A stretch of 64,000 nucleotides of DNA from Skermanella stibiiresistens SB22 (GCF_000576635.1 NZ_AVFL01000011.1:152637-216636); one strand, 5' to 3'; positions 47,510 to 57,474 are shown, counted from the stretch's first letter. The notes: a model not told the origin generated them from the letters alone. Numbers and translations are program-made.

Positions 47510-47883
47510 AAAGACAGTTACGGGCCATTTACTGTTCTTTTACAACTCTGGGCAAGGGTAGATATCGAAAGTGTAGGGTCTACCCTGTCGGGGATGGGAA
47601 AGAATGAGTGGGATGCTCGCGGAAAAAAATAATTCGAATTTAGCGATAAAATCCCACTCGGATGTTTGCTGGGTGGCAATGGCTGACCGCGATACCCGGT
47701 GTCGACCACGGAGCGAAGCTTTATTACCTCGACGAGGAACACAACGTGCCTACGAATGGACTTGCCTTGAAGCGCGGCGATCTGTCCGCACAGTTGGAAA
47801 GGATGTCGCATGACGTCCCCCCGATGCCCAGCCGAGCGGGTTTGCCGCGCCAAGGCCAACGGCCAAGTCTGGGAGAGGACGGT
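47510..47883. other. 374-bp region upstream of the LdtR-type regulator
   Basis: AT-rich around 47600-47660 (AAAAAAATAATTCGAATTTA), so a promoter is likely there. From 47662 a plus-strand frame is open in frame with the regulator and could add 74 residues, but those residues resemble no part of the family. No separate gene is seen. Confidence 0.5.
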
Positions 47884-48453
47884 ATGAGCGGTGGAATTTC
47901 CCCACTCGAAACGGACTCGGCCGAGCAGGCGGCGGATCGCGCCGAGGAACATCGGTCGCAGGACGATCACCGGACGGGCCGCGTGCCCGCCACGGCGATC
48001 TATCACGACATCGCGCGGATCGTGGAGCGGATGCACCGCCGCTTCCTCGACGTGGTGCGGGTGGAACTGGGGCGCGTCGGCATCGATGACATCAGCCCGG
48101 TCCAGGTGCTCATGCTGATGAACATCGGGACCGAGGAGCTGTCGGTGCGCGACTTGATGGAGCGCGGCTACTATCTCGGCTCCAACGCGTCGTACAACCT
48201 CAAGCAGTTGGTCGAGACCGGCTACGTCGACCGGGCGCCGTCGCTGCGCGACCGCCGGTCCGCCCGCCTCCGCCTGTCGGAGAAGGGAATGAGCCTGTGC
48301 GCCGAGCTGCGTCGGCTGGAGGCGACCCAAGCCGATGTCCTGATCCGCACCGACGAGGACAACGCCGATTTCGACATCACCTACCGGACCCTGCGCCGGC
48401 TGGAGCGCGCGTGGAGCGACATCATCCGCTACGACGGCCGGGAATTCGACTGA
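47884..48453 (+). CDS. ldtR: MarR/LdtR-type winged-helix transcriptional regulator
   Basis: A 189-aa regulator. After about 35 charged residues the MarR winged helix follows (RMHRRFLDVVRVELGRVGIDD, then SVRDLMERGYYLGSNASYNLKQLVETGYVDRAPSLRDRRSARLRLSEKG). The GYY-x-GSN-x-SYNLK recognition segment matches LdtR, a regulator of L,D-transpeptidase and stress genes in Rhizobiales. ATG 47884 has GAGAGGAC about 6 bp upstream. The DUF2336 gene follows after 34 bp. Targets in this organism are unknown. Confidence 0.86.
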   Translation: MSGGISPLETDSAEQAADRAEEHRSQDDHRTGRVPATAIYHDIARIVERMHRRFLDVVRVELGRVGIDDISPVQVLMLMNIGTEELSVRDLMERGYYLGSNASYNLKQLVETGYVDRAPSLRDRRSARLRLSEKGMSLCAELRRLEATQADVLIRTDEDNADFDITYRTLRRLERAWSDIIRYDGREFD

Positions 48454-48487
48454 GCCACCGACGTTTTCCGCAGCGGAAGTCACCGCC

Positions 48488-49675
48488 ATGACATCGACCG
48501 CCACCAACCGGGCGTTGAGTTCCGCCGACGTCCGGCGCCTGCTGTCCGACTCCTCGGCCCAGGCCCGGATGGAGACGGTGTCCAAGCTGGTCGCCGACTT
48601 GGAGAACGGCTCGCTGGCCGGCCCCGAGAAGGCCATCGCGACCGACATCCTGCATAAGCTGGCGATGGACGCCGAGGCCTCCGTACGCGAGTCGGTGGCC
48701 TGGCAGATCCACAACAGTCCGCTGCTGACCGACACGCTGGCCGCCCGCTTGGCGCGCGACATCGGCCGCGTCGCGTTTCCCGTGCTCCGCAACGTCGCCC
48801 GGCTGACCGACGACCTGCTGCTTCAGGTCATCGCCGATCATGACGCCGAGAAACAGCTCGCCATCGCCGGACGGCAGGAAGTTTCCCCGAGTGTGGCCGA
48901 CGCCATCGTGGAAACCGACAATGTCAGGGTGATCACCCGCCTCCTTCGCAACGACGGGGCCACCATCGCCGACGCGACGCTCCACAAGGCGCTGGACCGC
49001 TATGGCATCCTGGCTCCCGTCAACGAGGCGGCGGCGTCACGTTCCAACCTGTCGCTGGAGGTGATCGGAAAGCTGATCGGCTATGTGTCGGATGAGATCA
49101 AGGCCAGCTTGGTCGAGCGCCACCGCCTGTCGCCCGTGCTGGTCGCGGAGATGGTCGAGCGGGGCCGCGAGGCCGCCACCATCCTGCTGATGAAGCCGCT
49201 GGCCGACAGTTCGGCCGACCTTCAACTCGCGGCGCGCCAGCTCGACCGCGACGGCCGCTTGAGCCCGACGATGATGCTTCGGGCGCTCTGCGCGGGCGAG
49301 ACGCGTCTGTTCACGATCGGCCTGGGCGTCCGCGCCGGCATCTCCGCCGAGAGCGCGCGGCTGCTGGTCTGGGACGACGGCCCCCTGGGGCTTCGCGCCG
49401 TCTTCGAGAAGGCCAAGTTCCCGATGGCCTTGCTGCCGCCGTTCCGCGTCGCGATCGAGGTGGTAAAGGAACTGGCCTATGGCGGCGGCGACGCGGGGCG
49501 GGAGGATTATCAGGTCGCCGTCCTGGCGCGCGTGTTCGAGGAATGCGGCGCGATCGAGGACCGCATGGTCGACGACCTGCTGCTCCAGCTGTTCGATCAG
49601 AAGTCCGACGAGGTGATCGAGCGGGCGATGGAGCGGGCCGGCATGCCGTTCCACCCCATGCGGGCGGCCCACTGA
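48488..49675 (+). CDS. DUF2336 domain-containing protein
   Basis: A 395-aa soluble, almost wholly helical protein with HEAT-like repeats in the N-terminal half (for example LAMDAEASVRESVAWQIHNSPLLTD). This is the pattern of the DUF2336 family, common in Rhodospirillales and other alphaproteobacteria. The function is unknown. GCGGAAG lies about 8 bp before the ATG. Probably co-transcribed with the LdtR-type regulator. Confidence 0.85.
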   Translation: MTSTATNRALSSADVRRLLSDSSAQARMETVSKLVADLENGSLAGPEKAIATDILHKLAMDAEASVRESVAWQIHNSPLLTDTLAARLARDIGRVAFPVLRNVARLTDDLLLQVIADHDAEKQLAIAGRQEVSPSVADAIVETDNVRVITRLLRNDGATIADATLHKALDRYGILAPVNEAAASRSNLSLEVIGKLIGYVSDEIKASLVERHRLSPVLVAEMVERGREAATILLMKPLADSSADLQLAARQLDRDGRLSPTMMLRALCAGETRLFTIGLGVRAGISAESARLLVWDDGPLGLRAVFEKAKFPMALLPPFRVAIEVVKELAYGGGDAGREDYQVAVLARVFEECGAIEDRMVDDLLLQLFDQKSDEVIERAMERAGMPFHPMRAAH

Positions 49676-49789
49676 CCGTTCCTCCTCCCTGATTGGACCG
49701 AATGATCCTGGCGGCGGCGTTGAAAAAGCCGTGATGCCTGACAATGTTCGGCACCACCGCATTCCGTCTCCGGTACAGATCCGCTGTTC

Positions 49790-50479
49790 ATGCCCCCTTC
49801 CGACTTACCGACCCCAATCCCGCTGACCCGTGAGGAATTGCTCGACCAGGACCGCCGACGTTCCATGCTGGAGGCGTATCCGTGGATGAAGACCTGGACG
49901 GACGAGCAGTTGGACCGCTCGCTGGCGGAGACCATGCGGTCGCATCCCGCCGGCCAGGACGTCTGGGTCTTCGCCTATGGCAGCCTGATCTGGAACCCGA
50001 CCTTCGCCACCGTCGAGCGCCGCGTCGCCCGCATCCGGGGCTATCACCGCCGTTTCTGCCTGCGCGCCGACATGGGTCGCGGTTCCCTCGAACGGCCGGG
50101 CCTGTTCCTGGGGCTGGACCGGGGCGGACAATGCGCCGGCGTCGTGTTCCGGGTCGCTGGCGAACAGGCGCCACACGAGTTGATGCTGTTATGGCGCCGG
50201 GAAATGCTGACGGGGGCCTATGTGCCACGCTGGTTGAAGGCGGAGACCGACGATGGGCCGGTGCGAGCCATCGCCATGACGATCAACCGCGATTACTCGC
50301 GCTATGTCGGTGATTGGACCGCCGCGGAGACGATCGAAGCCATAGCGACAGCTGAAGGGCGGTTCGGTCGCTGCTCCGATTATTTGTTTAGTACGCTTGA
50401 ACACTTGAGGGAATTGGGGTTACGCGATCGCATGTTGGAGCGCGTTGCCGCGGGAGTACGCCGATTTCTTGCCGAATAG
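49790..50479 (+). CDS. gamma-glutamylcyclotransferase (ChaC family)
   Basis: A 229-aa cytoplasmic enzyme of the ChaC glutathione-specific gamma-glutamylcyclotransferase family, which releases 5-oxoproline from glutathione. The substrate loop FAYGSLIWNP (about residues 60-69) is diagnostic, and RRVARIRGYHRRFCLRA and WRREMLTGAYVPRW follow as in the family; the glutamate of RREM is the likely catalytic residue. It stands alone 114 bp after the DUF2336 gene. Confidence 0.92.
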   Translation: MPPSDLPTPIPLTREELLDQDRRRSMLEAYPWMKTWTDEQLDRSLAETMRSHPAGQDVWVFAYGSLIWNPTFATVERRVARIRGYHRRFCLRADMGRGSLERPGLFLGLDRGGQCAGVVFRVAGEQAPHELMLLWRREMLTGAYVPRWLKAETDDGPVRAIAMTINRDYSRYVGDWTAAETIEAIATAEGRFGRCSDYLFSTLEHLRELGLRDRMLERVAAGVRRFLAE

Positions 50480-50592
50480 CGTCGCTCGCTTGCCACACCT
50501 CCAAAGAGAGAGTGGACATTGCGCGGGCATACCGCCTTACTTCATGGGCCTGAAACCGATTCCCGCCAACCTGTATCCGGTTACGTCCCCTA

Positions 50593-52188
50593 ATGATCAC
50601 AGACGTGCGCAACTTGTCCGATGGGACCGTGGTGGATGCCGACATCTGTATCGTCGGCGCCGGTGCCGCCGGAATCACGCTGGCGATGGAGTTGCTTGGC
50701 CATAATCTCAAGATCGCCCTGTTGGAGAGTGGCGGCTTGGATTTCGAGGACGACATCCAGGCGCTGAACGAGGGCGACTGCGTCAGCGAGCACAAGGTCG
50801 ACTTGACCTGGACGAGGTTGCGTTATTTCGGCGGCACGACCGGACATTGGGGCGGCAACTGCGCCCAGCTGGACGAGCACGACTTCCAGGAACGTTCCTG
50901 GGTGCCCGACAGCGGCTGGCCGATCGAAAAGCGGGATCTGGAGCGGTTCTATCCGCGGGCGGGCCAGTATTGCGAGCTGCCGTCGGACAACTATTCGACC
51001 GATCACTGGGCGGAGGTGTCGGCCGAGTTCCGCGCCAGCCGCATTCCGGTCACCGGCGAGTCGATCGGCGAGAAGCTGTTCCTGAAGAGCCCACCGACCC
51101 GGTTCGGCGATGTCTACCGCGCCCAATTGACGCGGCCGGGCAATCAATGCACCGTCTATCTCCACGCCAACGTGACCGAGATCGAGACCGGCGAGGACGT
51201 GTCCCAGGTGCTGGGCTTGCGGACGCGCGATCTGGACGGCCGAAGCCGCCGCTTCACCGCCCGGATCTACATCCTGGCGAGCGGCATCGAGAACGCCCGC
51301 CTGCTGCTGCTGTCGAACAAGGTCCGACCGAACGGCTTGGGCAACGACCACGATGTCGTCGGCCGCTACTTCATGGCCCACTCCACGATCCGGACGGGCA
51401 GGGCGCTGCTGACGGTGCCGCGTTCGACCGCGCGGTTCTATGGGCTGGACAGCTGGGCCTCCCGGTTCGAGAGCGGCGGCGCGCCGTTCGTCAACGCGCT
51501 CCAGCCACCCTACGCGGTACAGGAGCGGGAGGAGATGCTGAACAGCGTCGTCTTCTTCGATGAATCCTACGAGGGCGAACGGGCGCCCGGCTTCGTGGCG
51601 CTGCGCCACATCATGAAGCAGATCATCCAAGGCCGCGTGCCGGACAATCTGGGTACGGACCTCGGCAAGGTGCTGGCCGATCTCGACTCGGTGGCCAAGG
51701 CCCTCTACGCCCGGGTCAGCGGCGACAGCCAGTACAGGGCGCTGGAACTGCGCTATTTCGCGGAGCAGGCGCCCAATCGCGACAGCCGCGTCATGTTGGG
51801 CGCGGACCGCGACCGGCTCGGCCAGAACAAGCTGGTGCTCGACTGGCGGCTCCAGCAATTGGACAAGCACACGATCCTGCGAACACAGCAGTTGATCGCC
51901 CAGGAGTTCGGCAAGTTGGGCGTCGGCCGCCTCAAGGTCGATTTCGACAACGAGAGCGATCCCTGGCCCAAGGCGGTCGATTCGTCGGCCCATTTCATGG
52001 GGACGACCCGGATGCACCGCGACCCGCGCCACGGCGTCGTGGACGAGCATTGCCGCGTCCACGGCATCGGCAATCTTTATGTCGCGGGGGGCTCGGTGTT
52101 CCCGACGGCCGGGGCCACCATGGTGACGATGAACATCGTGGCGCTGGCGGTGCGGCTGGCCGATCACCTGATCGGCAAGTTCGCCTGA
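50593..52188 (+). CDS. GMC family FAD-dependent oxidoreductase
   Basis: A 531-aa flavoprotein. The FAD-binding motif ICIVGAGAAGITLAMEL is at about residues 19-35 with LLESGG at its end, then RYFGGTTGHWGGNC. The C-terminal domain has HFMGTTRMHRDPRHGVVDEHCRVHG and NLYVAGGSVFPTAGATMVTM, containing the GMC active-site region. No signal peptide. The substrate is probably an alcohol, sugar or polyol and cannot be deduced. The ATG at 50593 has no clear ribosome site. Confidence 0.9.
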   Translation: MITDVRNLSDGTVVDADICIVGAGAAGITLAMELLGHNLKIALLESGGLDFEDDIQALNEGDCVSEHKVDLTWTRLRYFGGTTGHWGGNCAQLDEHDFQERSWVPDSGWPIEKRDLERFYPRAGQYCELPSDNYSTDHWAEVSAEFRASRIPVTGESIGEKLFLKSPPTRFGDVYRAQLTRPGNQCTVYLHANVTEIETGEDVSQVLGLRTRDLDGRSRRFTARIYILASGIENARLLLLSNKVRPNGLGNDHDVVGRYFMAHSTIRTGRALLTVPRSTARFYGLDSWASRFESGGAPFVNALQPPYAVQEREEMLNSVVFFDESYEGERAPGFVALRHIMKQIIQGRVPDNLGTDLGKVLADLDSVAKALYARVSGDSQYRALELRYFAEQAPNRDSRVMLGADRDRLGQNKLVLDWRLQQLDKHTILRTQQLIAQEFGKLGVGRLKVDFDNESDPWPKAVDSSAHFMGTTRMHRDPRHGVVDEHCRVHGIGNLYVAGGSVFPTAGATMVTMNIVALAVRLADHLIGKFA

Positions 52189-52228
52189 CAGGCCGGTTCC
52201 AGTCCGGCCGGGTCCAGTCCGGTCGCTC

Positions 52229-52384
52229 CTAGTCCGACAGCGGATAGGTCACGATATCGACGGCGGTCTCGGTGACCGACACGGCGGCTGAACCGACGGT
52301 CGAAACCACGCCGACGGTGGTGCCGACGACGCCGCAGCCGGAAAGTCCGGCGATCACACAAAGTAGGGCGGTCAAGCGGAGCAT
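52229..52384 (-). CDS. tiny lipoprotein (51 aa)
   Basis: Reading on the minus strand from ATG 52384 to TAG 52229 gives a 51-residue lipoprotein: MLRLTALLCVIAGLSGC with lipobox LSGC, then a valine/threonine/alanine-rich tail ending YPLSD. It resembles the short NF038104-type lipoprotein family seen in alphaproteobacteria. Function unknown. It lies in the gap between two plus-strand genes and reads opposite to them. Confidence 0.72.
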   Translation of the reverse strand: MLRLTALLCVIAGLSGCGVVGTTVGVVSTVGSAAVSVTETAVDIVTYPLSD

Positions 52385-52514
52385 GGATGCGCTATCCTGG
52401 AGCGGGCCGGCACCTCGTTGGTTCCGGCACTACTCCCTTTGATGCACCAAACCGCCGGCGGCCACAAGTCCGTCATGATCGATCCTCAAACTGTCCCAAG
52501 CCTCCGCGCCAGGG

Positions 52515-55055
52515 TTGAGCCACCTTGATCGCCGATTTGTCCAGCCGCAGCATTCCGGGTTTCTCGACTTGAACGATCTCATCTATTTCATCCTGGTCAT
52601 CGGCGCGCTGCTCGTCGTCGCCAGCGTGCTGCAACCCCTGGCGGAGCGGCTGCGGCTGCCCCATTCCGTCCTGCTGGCCGCCGTCGGCGTCGCGATCGCC
52701 GTTGGTTCGGTGACGCTGCTCCAGACCAAGGAGCCGCGGATGATCAGCGAGGCGGCCGCCGCCATCGCCGACATGTCGTTCAGCTCGTCGACATACATCC
52801 TGGTCTTCCTGCCGGCCTTGCTGTTCCAGGCGGCGTTGACGATCGACGTGCGCCGGATGATGGAGGACGCGGCCCCCATCCTGCTGCTGGCGGTCGTCGC
52901 CGTCTTCGTCGCGACCGGCGTGATCGGGCTGGCGATCTGGCCGCTGACGGGAGTGCCCCTGGTCGTCTGCCTGCTGCTGGGTTCGATCGTCGCGACCACC
53001 GATCCGGCGGCGGTCATCGCCATCTTCCGCGACATCGGCGCGCCGGCCCGGCTGGTCCGGCTGGTCGAGGGCGAAAGCCTGCTCAACGACGCCGCCGCCA
53101 TCGCCATCTTCTACGTCCTGCTGGAGATGATCGTCTCCGGCGACGACCCCGACCTCCTCAAGGGCGCCTGGGATCTCGCGGTCGACCTCGGCGGAGGCAC
53201 CATCCTGGGGATCGTGGCGGCGCGCCTGGCGGTCTCCGTCATCCCGCTGTTGCGCGGCAGCCGAACGGCCGAGGTCACGCTGACCCTGGCGCTGCCCTAT
53301 CTGATCTTCGTCTCCGGCGACCATTTCCTGGGCGTCTCCGGCGTGGTCGCGGTGGCCGTGGCCGGTTTGGTGTTCGGGGCCGGTAGCCGGTCGCGCCTGT
53401 CGCCCTCGGGCTGGGCCTATCTGGACGCGGTGTGGGAGCAGGTGGCCTTCCTGGCGGGTTCGCTGGTCTTCATCCTGGCCTCGCTGATGGTGCCCAAGCT
53501 GCTGGTCAATGTCAGCCTGCACGACGGTTTCCTGCTGCTGGTGCTGATCGCCGCGGCGCTGGTCGCCCGCGCCCTGGTGCTTTTCCTGCTGCTGCCGCCG
53601 CTGACCCTGTTGAAGCTGTCGGCCAAGATCAGCAACTCCTACAAGCTGGTGCTGACCTGGGGTGGCCTGCGCGGCGCCGTGACGCTGGCCTTGGCCCTGT
53701 CGGTGACGGAGGCGCGCGGCATCGACGGCGAGGAGCAGCGGCTGGTGACGGTGCTGGCGACCGGCTTCGTGCTGTTCACCCTGTTCGTCAACGGCACCAC
53801 GCTCCGGCTCGTCATCAAGCTGCTGGGCCTCAACCGGCTGTCACCCCTCAACCAAGCCTTGCGTTCCCAAGTGCTGGCCCTGTCGCTGGCCGATGTCCGC
53901 GACTCGATCCAGCAGACCGCCGTGGAGTACGAGTTCCCGCCGACCGTCTCGCGCGCGATCCAAAAGCCCTACGAAGCCCGGATCGCGGAGGTCACCTCCG
54001 CCGGCAGCCTGGAGGAGCGGATCTCCGACCGCGACCGGATCACCCTCGGGCTGATCTCGCTGGCCAACCGGGAACGCCAGCTCGTGCTGGAGCATCACGG
54101 CTTGCAGACGGTGCCCGGCGACATCATCGAGGCCTTGCTGAGGAACGCCGGGGAAATCTACGACGGCGCCCGGACTGGTGGCCGCATCGGCTATAACCGG
54201 GCGGCGCGCAAGATCCTGCGGCTGCCGCGCGCCTTCCGGTTCGCCTATTCGCTCCACCGCTGGACCGGGGTGGAAACTCCGTTGGCCCGGCAGGTCTCCA
54301 AGCGGTTCGACAAGTTCCTGGTCCGTCGGCTGGTGCTGGACGAGTTGATCCGATTCAACAGCCGCAGCCTCAAGCCGCTGCTGGGCGAGCGCGTCTCCCT
54401 GCTGCTGGGCGAGGTGCTCAGCGGCAGGATGGAGGCCTCGTCCAAGGCCCTGGACGCGCTCGAACTGCAATACCCCGACTACGCCGAGGCGCTGAGCCAG
54501 CGGTTCCTTCGCAAGTTCGCCCTCCGCCAGGAGATGCTGCGCTACGAGAGCCTGTTCGATGACGGGTTGATCGGCCAGGAACTGTTCGAGGACCTGCGGC
54601 GCGGCGTCGAGTCGCGCCGCCGCTTGGCGGACCGCCGGCCGAAGCTCGACCTCAAGCTGGACAAGGTCGCCTTGATCGCCCAGGTGCCGCTGTTCAACGG
54701 GTTGGAGCAGAAAGACATGGCCCGGCTCGCCCGGATCCTGCGCTCGCGGCTGGCCCTGCCGGATCAGACCTTCATCCGCACCGGCGACCGCGGCAACGCC
54801 ATGTACTTCATCTCGTCGGGCGCGGTCGAGGTGGTGCTCCAGGACCGCCGCATCCGGTTGGGACGCGGTGACTTCTTCGGGGAGATGGCCCTGCTCGACG
54901 GTGGCCCGCGCCGGGCCGACGTCGTCGCCTTGACCTACTGCACCCTGCTCGAGCTGCGCTCCGGCGACTTCAAGAAATTCCTGAAGGCCAACCCGCATAT
55001 CAGCGAGCTGATCGATCAGGTCGCCAAGCAGCGCAGCGTCAAGCTGGTGGCGTGA
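52515..55055 (+). CDS. Na+/H+ antiporter (CPA1 family) with C-terminal cyclic-nucleotide-binding domain
   Basis: An 846-aa inner-membrane protein. About twelve helices occupy residues 15-430, with the CPA1 signatures TDPAAVIAIF and GESLLNDAAAIAIF (ND pair). A helical cytoplasmic linker (about 430-715) follows. The C-terminal domain (about 720-840) is a CAP/cNMP-binding fold: LALPDQTFIRTGDRGNAMYFISSGAVEVV, then GRGDFFGEMALLDGGPRRADVVAL. It would exchange Na+ (or K+) for protons, with activity tuned by a nucleotide or a related ligand. The start is uncertain: TTG 52515 is used; TTG 52569 is a shorter option. Confidence 0.9.
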   Translation: MSHLDRRFVQPQHSGFLDLNDLIYFILVIGALLVVASVLQPLAERLRLPHSVLLAAVGVAIAVGSVTLLQTKEPRMISEAAAAIADMSFSSSTYILVFLPALLFQAALTIDVRRMMEDAAPILLLAVVAVFVATGVIGLAIWPLTGVPLVVCLLLGSIVATTDPAAVIAIFRDIGAPARLVRLVEGESLLNDAAAIAIFYVLLEMIVSGDDPDLLKGAWDLAVDLGGGTILGIVAARLAVSVIPLLRGSRTAEVTLTLALPYLIFVSGDHFLGVSGVVAVAVAGLVFGAGSRSRLSPSGWAYLDAVWEQVAFLAGSLVFILASLMVPKLLVNVSLHDGFLLLVLIAAALVARALVLFLLLPPLTLLKLSAKISNSYKLVLTWGGLRGAVTLALALSVTEARGIDGEEQRLVTVLATGFVLFTLFVNGTTLRLVIKLLGLNRLSPLNQALRSQVLALSLADVRDSIQQTAVEYEFPPTVSRAIQKPYEARIAEVTSAGSLEERISDRDRITLGLISLANRERQLVLEHHGLQTVPGDIIEALLRNAGEIYDGARTGGRIGYNRAARKILRLPRAFRFAYSLHRWTGVETPLARQVSKRFDKFLVRRLVLDELIRFNSRSLKPLLGERVSLLLGEVLSGRMEASSKALDALELQYPDYAEALSQRFLRKFALRQEMLRYESLFDDGLIGQELFEDLRRGVESRRRLADRRPKLDLKLDKVALIAQVPLFNGLEQKDMARLARILRSRLALPDQTFIRTGDRGNAMYFISSGAVEVVLQDRRIRLGRGDFFGEMALLDGGPRRADVVALTYCTLLELRSGDFKKFLKANPHISELIDQVAKQRSVKLVA

Positions 55056-55071
55056 TCGCGATCCGCGCTCC

Positions 55072-55818
55072 TCAGCGGCCGCCGGATACGGGGACCAGCG
55101 CGCCGCAGACATAGGACGACTTGTCCGACAGCAGCCAGACGATCGCCTCCGCCACCTCGGCGGCGGCGCCGGCGCGGCCCTGGGGAACGCCGCCGACCAG
55201 CCGTTCCAGCCGGCCGGGGATGCCGCTGGCGTCGTGGATCTCGGTCTCGATCAGGCCGGGATTGACGGCGTTGACGCGGATCCCCTCGGGCGCCAGTTCC
55301 TTCGACAAGCCGATGGTGAAGCTGTCGATGGCGCCCTTGCTGGCGGCGTAGTGGATGAACTCGTTGGGCGAACCCAGCGCCGCCGCGCGCGACGAGACGT
55401 TGACGATCACGCCGCCTTTGCCGCCCCGGCTTTTCGCCATGCGCCGGGCGGCCTCGCGGGCGCACAGGAAGGGACCGACGACGTTGAGGTTCATCACCGT
55501 GCCGACGGTCTCGGCCGTCAGGTCGAGCAGCTTGCCGGCGGGGCCGGTGATGCCGGCGTTGTTGACCAACCCGGTCACGGGACCAAGCCGCTCGTCGACG
55601 GTGGCGAACAGGCGGATGATATCCGCCTCCGACGCCATGTCACCCTGGACCGCGATCGCGCGGACGCCCAGGGCGCTGGCCTCCGCCGCGACCGCCTCCG
55701 CCTTGGCCGCGTCGCGCACATAGTTGACGCAGACATCCCAGCCCGCCGCCGCCGCCAGGACGACGGTCGCGGCGCCGATGCCCCGGCTGCCGCCCGTGAC
55801 GATAAGAACTCCACCCAT
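55072..55818 (-). CDS. SDR family oxidoreductase
   Basis: A 248-aa classical short-chain dehydrogenase with TGGSRGIG at residues 8-15, NNAG, the catalytic serine in NVSSRAAALGSP and YAASKGA. GGAGAAG lies about 5 bp before the ATG at 55818. The substrate is unknown. It converges on the antiporter gene with 16 bp between the stops. Confidence 0.92.
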   Translation of the reverse strand: MGGVLIVTGGSRGIGAATVVLAAAAGWDVCVNYVRDAAKAEAVAAEASALGVRAIAVQGDMASEADIIRLFATVDERLGPVTGLVNNAGITGPAGKLLDLTAETVGTVMNLNVVGPFLCAREAARRMAKSRGGKGGVIVNVSSRAAALGSPNEFIHYAASKGAIDSFTIGLSKELAPEGIRVNAVNPGLIETEIHDASGIPGRLERLVGGVPQGRAGAAAEVAEAIVWLLSDKSSYVCGALVPVSGGR

Positions 55819-56286
55819 CACGTCTTCTCCCATTTCTTGGTCATTCGCTTAATCAGCGGGATACGCCCCACGTTATCAACGCGGCGGGCAAAGGAAGTAT
55901 CCGCCGTCACGCGCGAGGTTCCTCGATTAAGTTTCGGCGGAAACGAGCGTAGGATTGTTTCCATATGCAGCGAGTGGCAAATGCCATCCGAAGTCAAGAA
56001 ACATTGAAATGACCGGAATGCGGATCTGGATCTACGGCTATCGAAGCAGTCTGGCGGCGCTGGGATTGGATGATCTCCGGTCTCCCGGTCCAATGGCCTG
56101 CCTTCGCCATGCGTCGGAAGGAGGCATGGGCCGTGGAACGGGTGGCTCCCCGCCCGTGATCGGGTTCCGTGGACAGCGCCAGCTGGTCGGCTCGCCGCCC
56201 TGACCGGGCACGGCTTCCAGGCCATGAATGGCCCGTCGCCCTTGTGACCCCACCCCTTGGGTGTTCCCCGGTTATTGGAGAATCAG
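55819..56286. other. 468-bp gap upstream of the acyltransferase gene
   Basis: Divergent promoter region between the SDR and acyltransferase genes. A short hairpin GGCCAT-GA-ATGGCC lies at about 56219-56232. Short frames on both strands have no supporting features. No gene is assigned. Confidence 0.5.
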
Positions 56287-57474
56287 TTGCGTTTCCAAGC
56301 GCTCGATAGTTGGCGGGGCCTATGCGCCATCCTCGTCGCCGTGCTTCATTTTCATGGCGCGTGGCACTTCCACGATGCCCCCGTCGTCCGCGGTGGCTAT
56401 CTTTTCGTCGATTTCTTCTTCGTCCTCAGCGGGTTCGTGCTGGCCCACGCCTATGACGATCGCATCCGCGACATGTTCGAGCTCGGCGGCTTCGTCATCC
56501 AGCGGTTCGGCCGGGTCTGGCCGCTCCACGTCACGGTGCTTGGATTGTTCCTGGCGGTGGAACTGGTGGCCCTGGCCCTGGAGCCCTGGCTGGGAAGCGC
56601 GTATCCGCGCGAACCCTTCACGGGATCGCGCTCACCCTTCGCGGTCCTGACCAACCTGCTTCTGATCCACTCCCTCGGCCTCCATCAGGACGTCACCTGG
56701 AACTTCCCCAGCTGGTCGATCAGCGCGGAGTTCTTCACGTCCCTCGCGTTTGGCGTGATGATGTTGCTGACGGTGCGTTATCGAAATTTGGTTTCGGCCC
56801 TGCTGGTCCTTGCCAGCGCCGCGATCGTGCTGGCTTTCGCGAATTCCGCTTCGATCGACGTGACGGTGGATTATGGTTTCTTCCGCTGCATGGTCGGCTT
56901 CTTCCTGGGTTATCTAGCTTATCAGGTGTTCCGCGCGGCACGAGCCAAGCTGAAGGGCGTCCTTCCCGCGGCCGGCCTGATCGAAGCCGCCTGCGTCGTG
57001 CTGGTGGTGGGATTCACGGCCGCGGTCGAGGTTGGTCCCCTGTCGTATCTGGCTCCGTTCGTCTTCACGCTGACGGTCCTCGTGTTCGCCTTCGAGGACG
57101 GCTGGGTCTCGACCCTGTTGAAGAACAGGCTGATGCTGAGGCTCGGCGCCCTCTCGTACTCGATCTACATGGTCCACGCCTTCCTGCTGTTGATCATCGA
57201 GAACTCGACGGCGGTCGCCGGCAAGCTCCTGCGCGTCCAGCTGTCACACGATCACATGAGCATCGCCGGCAAGGTCAAGCTGATCGACCTCGGCGGTCCC
57301 TGGGTCATGGATGGCGTGATCGTGGCTTACCTGGTCGCCGTCGTGGCGCTGGCGGCACTGACCTACCGCTTTGTCGAGATGCCGGGTTACGCCTATTCCA
57401 AGAGGATCGCGCGCCGGCTGGGCGGCGGTGCGACCCGGACGGTGACGGACGCGGCCCAGGGGACGACGTCCTGA
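56287..57474 (+). CDS. membrane acyltransferase (acyltransferase-3/OafA family)
   Basis: A 395-aa integral membrane protein with about ten helices that transfers acyl groups to extracytoplasmic sugars. Family landmarks: RFQALDSWRGLCAILVAVLHFH at the start, FVDFFFVLSGFVLAHAY, FPSWSISAEFF and LGALSYSIYMVHAFLL. TTG 56287 is chosen because GGAG stands 6 bp upstream and it opens directly on the conserved segment; an upstream TTG 56257 lacks this. It could decorate the surface glycan of this strain. Confidence 0.9.
   Translation: MRFQALDSWRGLCAILVAVLHFHGAWHFHDAPVVRGGYLFVDFFFVLSGFVLAHAYDDRIRDMFELGGFVIQRFGRVWPLHVTVLGLFLAVELVALALEPWLGSAYPREPFTGSRSPFAVLTNLLLIHSLGLHQDVTWNFPSWSISAEFFTSLAFGVMMLLTVRYRNLVSALLVLASAAIVLAFANSASIDVTVDYGFFRCMVGFFLGYLAYQVFRAARAKLKGVLPAAGLIEAACVVLVVGFTAAVEVGPLSYLAPFVFTLTVLVFAFEDGWVSTLLKNRLMLRLGALSYSIYMVHAFLLLIIENSTAVAGKLLRVQLSHDHMSIAGKVKLIDLGGPWVMDGVIVAYLVAVVALAALTYRFVEMPGYAYSKRIARRLGGGATRTVTDAAQGTTS

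Noticed and set aside
47518..48792. 424-codon minus-strand open frame
   Set aside because: Crosses the LdtR-type and start of the DUF2336 gene antisense; no domain, and the plus-strand genes have ribosome sites and family matches.
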